Below are positions 1 to 6,956 of a DNA stretch of 64,000 nt, in pieces (within the stretch, counting starts at the first letter, position 1; every line of letters begins with the position of its first letter). The notes below the pieces were generated by a model. It had not been told where the DNA came from. It ran no database searches and worked only from the letters and a program-made list of their open reading frames with translations. Source of the stretch: M3007 sp964484205. Its GTDB lineage: Bacteria > Bacteroidota > Bacteroidia > Chitinophagales > Saprospiraceae. The stretch lies in contig CAZAEZ010000007.1 in assembly GCA_964484205.1 (NCBI GenBank), forward strand, positions 1-64,000. Direction: 5' to 3'. Position numbers and translations under genes: made by a program.

Positions 1-2
1 TT

Positions 3-88
3 GAGTGATTGAGTGATTGAGTGATTGAGTGATTGAGTGATTGAGTGATTGAGTGGTCTGTAATCACTCAATCACTCAATCACTCACT
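3..88. repeat. GAGTGATT microrepeat hairpin at the 3' end of ccoNO
   Basis: Six or more tandem copies of the octamer GAGTGATT (3-54) face about three copies of the complement AATCACTC (61-88) across a short spacer, so the two arms can fold into a long hairpin. The last codons and stop of ccoNO (80-88, minus strand) lie inside the right arm. It could act as a transcript end structure, but there is no T-run, so a terminator role is only inferred. Confidence 0.85.
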
Positions 89-2212
89 GATTTTAATGTC
101 CGTTCCCAGGCGTTGCAGGTAGGCGATAATGGCCATCATTTCGGTGTTGGCGATACCTTCATCCTGAATGCCCTGTTCTTTCAAGCGGGTTGCAATTTGT
201 TGTGCCTGTTCCTGTGCGTCGGCAATGGCGCGGTCTTCGTACCCTTTCGGGTAGGGGGTGCCCAGTTGGCGCAGTGCATTAATTTTTGCAGGCAACATGC
301 TCAGATCGAGTTCATTGTCGGCCAGGAAAGGATATTGCGGCATGATGGAACCCGGCGATGTGACGCGCGGGTCGATCATGTGGTCGTAGTGCCAGCGGTC
401 GAGGTTTTTACCGCCCTCGCGCTGGAGGTCCGGACCGGTGCGTTTGCTACCCCAGAGGAAGGGTCGGTCGTAGATGTACTCGCCCGATTTGGAGTATTCG
501 CCGTAACGCACGGTTTCGTCGCGGAACGGACGCACCAATTGCGAGTGGCAACCGACACAACCTTCCCGGATGTAGATGTCGCGGCCGGCAAGTTCAAGCG
601 GGGTGTAGGGTTTTACCGTGGAAATTGCCGGTACCTGGCTTTCAATGAATACCATCGGTACGATTTGCACGATTCCGCCGATTGAGATCAAAATGGCGCT
701 CCAAAGCAACATTTGAATGGGACGGCGTTCGATCCATTTGTGCCAGTATTCGCCGGCCACAGCGGCTATTTTCGGTTCACGTGCCGGCGCTTCGGCAGAT
801 TCATCGCCGAGGAAACTGCCGTTCGAAGCCGTTTTAGACAGGTTGTAAACCCCGATACAAGCGCCTACGAAAAAGAGCGTTCCACCGAAGGCCCGCATGG
901 CGTACATCGGGATGATTTGCGTGACGGTGTCAAGGAAGTTACCCCAGGCCAGGGTGCCTTCCGGCGTGAATTCTTTCCACATCAGGCTCTGTGTCCAGCC
1001 GGCCCAGTACAGCGGAATGGCATAAAACACAATACCCAGCGTGCCGATCCAGAAGTGCATGTTGGCGAGTTTGACGGAGTACAATTGGGTGCGGTACATG
1101 CGCGGCCAAAGCCAGTACAAGACGCCAAAGGTGAGGAAGCCGTTCCAGCCCAGCGCACCTACGTGCACGTGCGCAATCGTCCAGTCGGTAAAGTGGCTGA
1201 TCGCGTTGACGCTTTTGATCGACAGCATGGGACCTTCAAAGGTGGCCATACCGTAGGCCGTCACGGCAACCACCATGAATTTCAACACCGGGTCTTGCCG
1301 CACCCGGTCCCAGGCGCCACGCAGCGTCAGCAAGAAGTTGAGCATACCGCCCCAGGACGGCGCGATCAGCATGATGGAGAATACCGTGCCGAGCGACTGC
1401 ACCCAGTCGGGAAGCGAGGAGTACAGCAAGTGGTGCGGCCCGGCCCAGATATAGATAAAAATCAGGGCCCAGAAGTGAATAATCGATAGTTTATAGGAAT
1501 AAACCGGGCGGTTGGCCGCCTTCGGCAAAAAGTAGTACATAATGCCGAGGTAGGGTGTCGTCAAAAAGAAGGCAACGGCATTGTGGCCGTACCACCACTG
1601 CACGAGCGCGTCTTGCACCCCGGCAAAAACCGGGTAACTGCCCAACAAGGAGTAGGGGAGTTCCGCGCTGCGCACAATGTGCAGCACGGCAACCGTGATC
1701 CAGGTGGCGATATAAAACCAGATGGCCACGTACAAGTGGCTTTCCCGGCGTTTGATGATGGTACCGAACATATTAACCCCGAAAATCACCCAAACGACCG
1801 TGATCAGCAGGTCGATCGGCCAGGCCAGTTCGGCATATTCGCTGCTGGTGGTAATGCCCAGCGGCAGTGTCAGGGCGGCACAAAGAATAACCACCTGCCA
1901 GCTCCAGAAATGGATCCACGACAAAGCGTCGCTGAGCATTCGGGCCTTGAGCAGGCGTTGCAGGGAATAATACACGCCCATGAAAATACCGTTGCCTACA
2001 AAGGCAAAAATCACGGCATTGGTGTGCAGCGGGCGTAGGCGCCCGAAAGACAGGTATGGAATGCCCAGTTGGCTCAGGTTGAGGGAGGGGTAAATCAGCT
2101 CGAAGGCCAGGATCAGCCCGACGAGCATCCCAACCAATCCCCAAATAAAGGCAGCCATTCCAAATGCCCGCACAATGCGGTTGTCATACTGAAATTGTTC
2201 GATACGGCTCAT
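80..2212 (-). CDS. ccoNO: cbb3-type cytochrome c oxidase, fused subunits I and II (CcoNO)
   Basis: This is the catalytic core of the high-affinity cbb3 terminal oxidase, an inner-membrane proton-pumping O2 reductase. Residues 1 to about 470 form the 12-helix heme-copper subunit I, with the low-spin heme histidine in LHTNAV, metal ligands around WYGHNA and GPHHLLY, and the HVHVG motif. After a short linker, a single helix leads into CcoO with one heme c site, CVGCH, near residue 550. In many bacteria these are two genes; the 710-residue fusion is usual in Bacteroidota. The start is the only Met before the first helix region and lies 30 bp after ccoS, so the two form one operon. CcoP and assembly genes, if present, lie beyond the left edge. 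Confidence 0.96.
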   Translation of the reverse strand: MSRIEQFQYDNRIVRAFGMAAFIWGLVGMLVGLILAFELIYPSLNLSQLGIPYLSFGRLRPLHTNAVIFAFVGNGIFMGVYYSLQRLLKARMLSDALSWIHFWSWQVVILCAALTLPLGITTSSEYAELAWPIDLLITVVWVIFGVNMFGTIIKRRESHLYVAIWFYIATWITVAVLHIVRSAELPYSLLGSYPVFAGVQDALVQWWYGHNAVAFFLTTPYLGIMYYFLPKAANRPVYSYKLSIIHFWALIFIYIWAGPHHLLYSSLPDWVQSLGTVFSIMLIAPSWGGMLNFLLTLRGAWDRVRQDPVLKFMVVAVTAYGMATFEGPMLSIKSVNAISHFTDWTIAHVHVGALGWNGFLTFGVLYWLWPRMYRTQLYSVKLANMHFWIGTLGIVFYAIPLYWAGWTQSLMWKEFTPEGTLAWGNFLDTVTQIIPMYAMRAFGGTLFFVGACIGVYNLSKTASNGSFLGDESAEAPAREPKIAAVAGEYWHKWIERRPIQMLLWSAILISIGGIVQIVPMVFIESQVPAISTVKPYTPLELAGRDIYIREGCVGCHSQLVRPFRDETVRYGEYSKSGEYIYDRPFLWGSKRTGPDLQREGGKNLDRWHYDHMIDPRVTSPGSIMPQYPFLADNELDLSMLPAKINALRQLGTPYPKGYEDRAIADAQEQAQQIATRLKEQGIQDEGIANTEMMAIIAYLQRLGTDIKISE

Positions 2213-2242
2213 AAGTTGTTCGTACAGCGTTGCAGGTTTGTA

Positions 2243-2425
2243 TTATTTTGATGTTTGCTCTTCAGTGCCGGGCTCAGGTTCAACAAGTTCGTTGTCGAAG
2301 AGCATTCGTACGGAAGGTGTGTAATCGTCGTCAAACTGACCGGATTTGGCAGCCCACAAATAGGCCAGCAGAAAACCGGCGGCCACCAGCAGGCTAATAA
2401 GAATGAGGAGAAAAATGATTTCCAT
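2243..2425 (-). CDS. ccoS: cbb3 oxidase maturation protein CcoS
   Basis: A 60-residue protein with one N-terminal membrane helix (MEIIFLLILISLLVAAGFLL) followed by a short acidic cytoplasmic tail containing the FDDDYTP motif. CcoS is needed for cofactor insertion into the cbb3 oxidase. I chose the ATG at 2425 because it opens directly on the helix; an in-frame upstream Met at 2461 would add a 12-residue polar leader that the family lacks. It sits 30 bp ahead of ccoNO, the usual arrangement. Confidence 0.9.
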   Translation of the reverse strand: MEIIFLLILISLLVAAGFLLAYLWAAKSGQFDDDYTPSVRMLFDNELVEPEPGTEEQTSK

Positions 2426-2591
2426 TGTCGTGGTTAAAAACTGGGCGCAAGGTCGGGCCATCCGGCAAGTGTGGTTGATGACATTTGTCAGACGGGGAGC
2501 TGATGTTAGTCAAACTGAAACACCGGCAACTTTCCGTTCTCCGGATTTTTAGCTTAGTTTGTAGCCTGATTTTATCCGATTGTTCCGTCTC

Positions 2592-3374
2592 ATGCTGCGC
2601 ATTTATATTTCGTATGCACCGGCCGACCGGCCGTACCTGGATACCCTGCTCAAGTGGTTGCAACCCTTGAAGGAGAAGTATTTTTTGCGCATCTGGCACA
2701 ACCCCATACCCCTGCCCGGGGCTGTTTTGCCCTACCAGTGGGATGCCATGCTCGACAACCTGGAAGCATCGCACCTCTATTTGTTCCTCACTTCCTACCA
2801 TTCGCTGAGCACTGCGCACATCGAGCAGGAGGAAATCCCGCGGGCGGTCGAGCGCCACGTCAAATTTGGCGATGAGTTGATCCGGGTTTATCCGGTCCTG
2901 CTTTCGCCTTCCCAGTGGAAAAAACATTCCGGCCTGGCATCCTACACGCCGCTTGAGCCGCAGCAAACCCTGGCCGGCCTTAAACCGGATGAGAACGGGT
3001 ACCTGGCCCTGGTGGAACAACTGGAAGAAATCGTGATCACCCTGCGCCGCAATTGGATGGAAGAACACCGCCGCCTGGGCCTCCCGCTCGACGAGTTTTC
3101 CAAACCGGCCACACCTTCCGCCGAAGCGCAAGGCCTCAAACCGATACCCGGGTGGGTCAGTGTGGCCCTGCTTTTTGTCATCCTGTATCTGGTTACCGGT
3201 TGGTATTTCGAAGGTTGCGCGCCCCGGATGTATTTTATGTACACCCCCGAGTCGATGCCGTACCAGCCGCCTCCCGAGCGCTATTTGCGGGAAAATCCGG
3301 TGCGAGAACCGGTCGATGTGCCTTTCCCGCCGCCGGATGATACGGTGGGGCGGCGGGTGCGGGTGGTGGAGTGA
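2592..3374 (+). CDS. membrane-anchored TIR-domain protein
   Basis: Residues 1 to about 155 form a TIR domain of the bacterial TIR_2 kind: it opens with the strand IYISYAPADRPYLDTL, has EEIPRAVERH near residues 80-89 (Glu81 aligns with the conserved TIR glutamate) and then RVYPVLLSPSQW, like the V-I-P-V-I-L-x-P-x-x-W of other bacterial TIRs. A single hydrophobic helix follows at about 190-206, then a proline-rich tail of 50 residues. Many bacterial TIR domains cleave NAD+ or bind partner TIRs; activity here is not shown. The Met at residue 5 of the open frame (2592) starts right at the first strand, so I prefer it to 2580. It stands alone after the divergent cco genes. A broken FGE gene lies downstream, a domain often found with TIR in conflict modules. 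Confidence 0.8.
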   Translation: MLRIYISYAPADRPYLDTLLKWLQPLKEKYFLRIWHNPIPLPGAVLPYQWDAMLDNLEASHLYLFLTSYHSLSTAHIEQEEIPRAVERHVKFGDELIRVYPVLLSPSQWKKHSGLASYTPLEPQQTLAGLKPDENGYLALVEQLEEIVITLRRNWMEEHRRLGLPLDEFSKPATPSAEAQGLKPIPGWVSVALLFVILYLVTGWYFEGCAPRMYFMYTPESMPYQPPPERYLRENPVREPVDVPFPPPDDTVGRRVRVVE

Positions 3375-3439
3375 GCGCCTGGAAAAAATTTAAGAACATG
3401 AGTCCTGCGAATCAGGGGGGTCAACTAATCGAAATCTAC

Positions 3440-3621
3440 CCATAACGCTTGTCATGTCGTAGCCCCGAAGAAAATCGGGATAAACTCCGCGGAGACACCT
3501 ACACAAGAATAATTTGCGAGTTGTAACTAAAAAACGGAGTTCGTAGCGTTCTACGGCACTTTTCGAAGCATGGAACCTTTGCAGATGTCTCCGCTGCGCT
3601 ACGACATGACAAGCGCTATGG
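3440..3621. mobile_element. MITE-like element with 23-bp inverted ends
   Basis: The ends 3440-3462 and 3599-3621 are inverted copies of CCATARCGCTTGTCATGTCGTAG, matching at 22 of 23 positions. The inner 137 bp hold further nested inverted pieces (GCGGAGACA against TGTCTCCGC) and no coding frame. This is the form of a non-autonomous inverted-repeat transposon or folded repeat. No clear target duplication is visible. It sits directly ahead of a broken FGE gene and may mark the break. Confidence 0.6.
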
Positions 3622-3629
3622 ATGATTAG

Positions 3630-3941
3630 GGCGAGTTTACCCCCATTGATCCGTATCTGCGGGTGGGCTGGTATAAAGGGAATTCAAATAAAGGAATCCA
3701 ACAAGTCGGTATAAAAGCCCCAAACGAACTTGGAATTCACGATATGAGCGGCAATGTTTGGGAATGGTGCCGGGATCAATGGCATAATAATTACAAAGGA
3801 AACTTATGCCTGTTCAAAAATATCCGGACCTCTTTTTACATGGATCACTGCCAAAATGAATACTTCCGTTTCACTTTGATTGTACGACAAGCAAGGCCAA
3901 GGCATTGGCTGTCCAGTTTACCTGTTTTTCTGTTTCCTTAA
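3630..3941 (+). pseudogene. fragment of a formylglycine-generating-enzyme (SUMF1-type) domain
   Basis: The frame from 3630 reads through PNELGIHDMSGNVWEWCRDQ (about 3720-3779), the signature of the FGE-sulfatase (SUMF1) fold. An in-frame TAG at 3627-3629 lies just upstream and the N-terminal half is missing. After WHNNYKGN the sequence no longer resembles the family: the conserved RGGSW and GFR blocks are absent. The piece is about a quarter of a normal domain, so I call it a remnant. SUMF1 domains occur in sulfatase maturation but also in bacterial conflict modules next to TIR or caspase-like proteins; the TIR gene just upstream makes the second origin likelier. Confidence 0.7.
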
Positions 3942-4172
3942 TTTAGTGAATGCAGCCACTTCCGTTCCAGGAACCAGCAGCCTTTTTTCAACCTGTTTTT
4001 CGGAATCCTGAAGCAAAGTCAAGAGTGCTTCTGCGTCGAGTGCATCCCCGGGTTCCGTAAGATTTTCCGCAGATCGAAAGGAAGAAACCACACCCAAACG
4101 CTGCAAGGATTTTAGAATATCGAGAAATGCTTCCCGATTAGATTCCGGTATTTGAATTTGGTAGGTAACCAT
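3918..4172 (-). CDS. small hypothetical protein, possibly antitoxin-like
   Basis: An 84-residue soluble protein starting MVTYQIQIPESNREAFLDIL. The beginning, a short beta strand followed by a helix with an aromatic and Leu pattern, resembles the N-terminus of small Bacteroidota antitoxin-like proteins, and the C-terminus is basic (LRKQKNR). No toxin gene is recognisable next to it. It overlaps the tail of the broken FGE frame on the opposite strand. I do not recognise the family with certainty. Confidence 0.5.
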   Translation of the reverse strand: MVTYQIQIPESNREAFLDILKSLQRLGVVSSFRSAENLTEPGDALDAEALLTLLQDSEKQVEKRLLVPGTEVAAFTKLRKQKNR

Positions 4173-4179
4173 GTAAAAT

Positions 4180-4374
4180 TTATTTATACAAAGATAGTGG
4201 CAAATTCAGACAGTAATTCAAGGTCTTCTGGCATTGAACTTGAATAAGAACCAAGTCGAAGACATTTTCCCGCGCTTTAACATTAATGCCTGCCCAGTGC
4301 ACCCGTTTTGGCACGGTTTTTTGAAAACAAAATACCATAAAGAGCTTAGCATTTGATTGGTTAATTGTTTTCAT
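4180..4374 (-). CDS. doubtful 64-residue open frame
   Basis: The frame starts at an ATG at 4374 and ends 7 bp before the start of the small protein at 4172. It reads MKTINQSNAKLFMVFCF and has no domain I can recognise. Cys, Phe and Val content and the lack of a clear fold pattern suggest either a decayed gene or chance. It is listed only because it would fit as the first gene of a pair. Confidence 0.2.
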   Translation of the reverse strand: MKTINQSNAKLFMVFCFQKTVPKRVHWAGINVKARENVFDLVLIQVQCQKTLNYCLNLPLSLYK

Positions 4375-4420
4375 GGTTATGTTGTGCCATTCTGTCGGAA
4401 AGACGGGATGGCTTTTTTTT

Positions 4421-4640
4421 TACCCGCCGAAGCCTTGGCGAAGGCGGGTTCTATTATTGGCGGTGCAGCCGCCATCAAGCATAAGCGCTGGCGGATCGGT
4501 TACGCCTTGGCGAAGGCGGGTTCTATTATTGGCGGTGCAGCCGCCATCAAGCATAAGCGCTGGCGGATCGGTTACGCCTTGGCGAAGGCGGGTTCTATTT
4601 TGGCGGTGCAGCCCCGCTTACGCCAAGGCTTCGGCGGGTA
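4421..4640. repeat. 72-bp tandem repeat array bounded by 20-bp inverted arms
   Basis: Two 72-bp units (4432-4503 and 4504-4575), identical as far as I can read, and a shortened third copy (4576 to about 4616) each begin GCCTTGGCGAAGGCGGGTTC. The array is closed by a perfect 20-bp inverted repeat, TACCCGCCGAAGCCTTGGCG at 4421-4440 and its complement at 4621-4640. GCCTTGGCGAAGGC is itself palindromic, as in REP-type elements. The right arm contains the last codons of murB (PAEALA), so the element reaches into the coding sequence. Confidence 0.9.
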
Positions 4641-5664
4641 AAATATTTACTTCCGGCTCCAGCCGAATACCAAACTTTTTTTCAACGGAATCAATGATCG
4701 CGAAGGCCAGGGTTTTCACTTCCGCGCCGGTAGCGCCGCCATAATTGACCAACACCAGCGCCTGTTTTTCGTAGCACCCGGTATTGCCCACGCGTTTGCC
4801 CTTCCAGCCGCATTGCTGAATTAACCAGCCCGCAGGGATTTTTACCCGGCCGTCCGGTAAATTGTAGTGCGGCGCTTCCGGTTCGATTGTCTGGATTTTT
4901 TCCAAAACGGCACGCGCCACTTCAGGATTTTTAAAAAAACTGCCGCAATTGCCGAGCTGCGCCGGGTCGGGCAGTTTGGACGACCGGATCCGGATCACGG
5001 CGGCGCTGATGTCGGCGATAGCCGGTTTGCGAATGCCCATGGCCTCCAGTGTTTTGGCGATATCGCCGTAACTGGTATTGAGGCGGTGTTGCTGTGTTGT
5101 CAGGGAAAACGTGACCGAGGTGATGCAAAACCGGCCCTTTTCCGGTCCTTTGAAAATACTGTCGCGGTAACCGAAGCGGCAGTCGGGGCGGTTGAACCGG
5201 AAACGCTTGCCGGTGGCCAGTTCGATGGCTTCCAGCCCGACAAACACATCTTTCAATTCGACGCCGTAGGCCCCGATGTTTTGCACCGGCGCAGCGCCCA
5301 CCGAGCCCGGGATCAGGCTGAGGTTTTCGATGCCGCCGTAGCCCTTGCCGACTGCCCATAGCACAAAGTCGTGCCATACCACGCCGCCGCCAACGCGCAC
5401 CCACACGCGATTTTTAAACTGCCGGACTACCGCAATGCCCGGAATGCAATTGCGAATGATCATGCCGGGCCAGTCGCGGGTAAACAAAATATTGCTGCCG
5501 CCGCCCAGGATCAGCAAAGGCTGCGTTTGCACGTTCAGCGCGGCGCGGAGTTCGTCGGTGGAATGGACGTCGGTAAATCGGGCGGCATGGGCAGCTATGC
5601 CAAAGGTGTTGTACGGCCCCAGGGGGCTGTTTTGGCGGATCAATATCTGATTCGGGTCCGGCAT
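4618..5664 (-). CDS. murB: UDP-N-acetylenolpyruvoylglucosamine reductase
   Basis: MurB uses FAD and NADPH to reduce UDP-GlcNAc-enolpyruvate to UDP-MurNAc in the cytoplasm, an early step of peptidoglycan synthesis. The 348-residue protein shows NTFGI near the N-terminus, the FAD-binding PLLILGGGSNILF at about residue 50, IPGSVGAAPVQNIGAYG around 125-140 and the catalytic region with SCGSFFKNP-type sequence (NCGSFFKNPEV) near 245. The start at 5664 gives the family length; the frame is open far upstream but only as antisense noise of the next gene. Its ATG overlaps the TGA of the upstream gene by one base, suggesting translational coupling. The last residues, ILPAEALA, come from a repeat element. 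Confidence 0.95.
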   Translation of the reverse strand: MPDPNQILIRQNSPLGPYNTFGIAAHAARFTDVHSTDELRAALNVQTQPLLILGGGSNILFTRDWPGMIIRNCIPGIAVVRQFKNRVWVRVGGGVVWHDFVLWAVGKGYGGIENLSLIPGSVGAAPVQNIGAYGVELKDVFVGLEAIELATGKRFRFNRPDCRFGYRDSIFKGPEKGRFCITSVTFSLTTQQHRLNTSYGDIAKTLEAMGIRKPAIADISAAVIRIRSSKLPDPAQLGNCGSFFKNPEVARAVLEKIQTIEPEAPHYNLPDGRVKIPAGWLIQQCGWKGKRVGNTGCYEKQALVLVNYGGATGAEVKTLAFAIIDSVEKKFGIRLEPEVNILPAEALA

Positions 5665-6860
5665 CAGTCTTTTTGTAAACAATCCAGTTGGCGCTGCAGA
5701 AAGTCGACGTTGTGCACGTCGTAGTCCTCGTAGCCGGTACTCCAGGCGATGCGGATTTTGTCGAGCAGTGTTTTCCGGAGTTTTTTCAGCATGCCGGCGT
5801 CCACCACATACTGGCCGGTGAACGTAAACTGCTTTTTGTCTTCGCTTGCTTTGCCTTCGTCGGCGCGCAGGTTGTACAGGGTGAAGGTTTCGCCGTCGAA
5901 CAGGCGGAGGATGGCCACGCCGTTGCGGGGGAGGTTGCCGAAGGCACGCTGTGCGTTCGCATCGTTGATGGTAAATTGCAGTTGCAGCAGGTAGGTGCCG
6001 CTGTTGGACGCCAGCGATGCATGGCAAATGATGTGATCGCGGTCGGTAAAATACGTTTTCAGCGAAGGGTTGGTGAAGCGGAAAAGTTCCTCCTGCGCCG
6101 TTTCGCGCCGCAGTTCGCCGGAGAATGCGTCGCGGGTGTCGAGCGTAAGTACGCAAGGGCGGGGTGGGGGATTGCGCATCACATCGGTGGCAGGGTCGTA
6201 GGTTTTGATGGCGGGGCGGCTGTTGCGCTGTTTTTTTTCTTTTCTCGATGTGGCTTGTTCCGGTTCCTCCGGGTTGGTTTGCTGGAGTGTCGAATCCGGC
6301 ATTTCCGGTGTTTCAACGACAACCGCCTCTGGGTCTGAAACGGCGGGAACGCCTATGACATCGGCAATCGGCGCTTCGGCAGCTTGCTCCGGCTCCGGCA
6401 ACAGCGCGGCAAGTTTTTTATAAGCCTTCGGCAAATTTTTTCGCAAATCGGCAGAATCCAGTTCCGCAACTTCCAGCACCAGTTCGACGGGTTTTGCTGC
6501 TTTTTTTTGTTGTTTCAGCGCACTTTTTTCGGCGCTTTTGGCGGCTTTCAGCGCTGTGGCAATTGCCTCGCGTTCTTCCTTCGTTGCCAGCGTGTCGGCT
6601 TTGGAATCGGCCATTTGGGCATCGAGCACTTCGCGTTCCAGGGTAGCGCGGCCGGCCTGCCGGTCAAAAACAGCCTGGATGTCCAGTGCCTGATTGGCCA
6701 GACGCCGGGCGAATGATTTTACGGTGTATTCGGGCAGGCTGTCGAGATCTTCGGGCAAGGGATCGAGGTTGGGAAACTCTGAAGTTTGCGCGTGCAGGCC
6801 CGATAGCCCACTCAACGCTAGAAGGTTCAACAGGATGAAATGGAAAAGTTTGTTCTTCAT
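5664..6860 (-). CDS. secreted protein of unknown function
   Basis: A 398-residue protein with a signal peptide (hydrophobic FILLNLLALSGLSGLHA, cleavage before QTSE). Residues 50-190 are rich in Ala, Lys and Glu and probably helical or coiled; 190-235 are Pro/Glu-rich linker; the last 150 residues look like a beta-rich domain ending in SVDFLQRQLD-like sequence (NVDFLQRQLDCLQ). I do not recognise the domain. It is immediately upstream of murB with a one-base overlap, and a promoter-like TACTTTTG lies about 70 bp before its start, so the two genes probably share a transcript. Confidence 0.75.
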   Translation of the reverse strand: MKNKLFHFILLNLLALSGLSGLHAQTSEFPNLDPLPEDLDSLPEYTVKSFARRLANQALDIQAVFDRQAGRATLEREVLDAQMADSKADTLATKEEREAIATALKAAKSAEKSALKQQKKAAKPVELVLEVAELDSADLRKNLPKAYKKLAALLPEPEQAAEAPIADVIGVPAVSDPEAVVVETPEMPDSTLQQTNPEEPEQATSRKEKKQRNSRPAIKTYDPATDVMRNPPPRPCVLTLDTRDAFSGELRRETAQEELFRFTNPSLKTYFTDRDHIICHASLASNSGTYLLQLQFTINDANAQRAFGNLPRNGVAILRLFDGETFTLYNLRADEGKASEDKKQFTFTGQYVVDAGMLKKLRKTLLDKIRIAWSTGYEDYDVHNVDFLQRQLDCLQKD

Positions 6861-6927
6861 AGCTATGCAGTAGCCGTCTGGCGATTTTTAACTATGCGTT
6901 TTACCCAGCGGCGCTAATTTGCGCCCG

Positions 6928-6935
6928 CAAAAGTA
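6928..6935 (-). promoter_or_regulatory. -7 promoter element, TACTTTTG
   Basis: Matches the Bacteroidota TAnnTTTG element on the minus strand, about 68 bp before the start of the secreted protein ahead of murB. No convincing -33 TTTG was found. Confidence 0.35.
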
Positions 6936-6956
6936 ATTTTCATAAAGTTTCTAACG

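Noticed and set aside
53..685. Plus-strand open frame of 210 codons inside ccoNO
   Set aside because: Antisense shadow of the clear CcoO coding sequence on the minus strand; the translation has no domain pattern.
4357..4744. Plus-strand frames through the 72-bp repeat array
   Set aside because: They read only the repeat and then antisense of murB; open because the 72-bp unit is a multiple of three.
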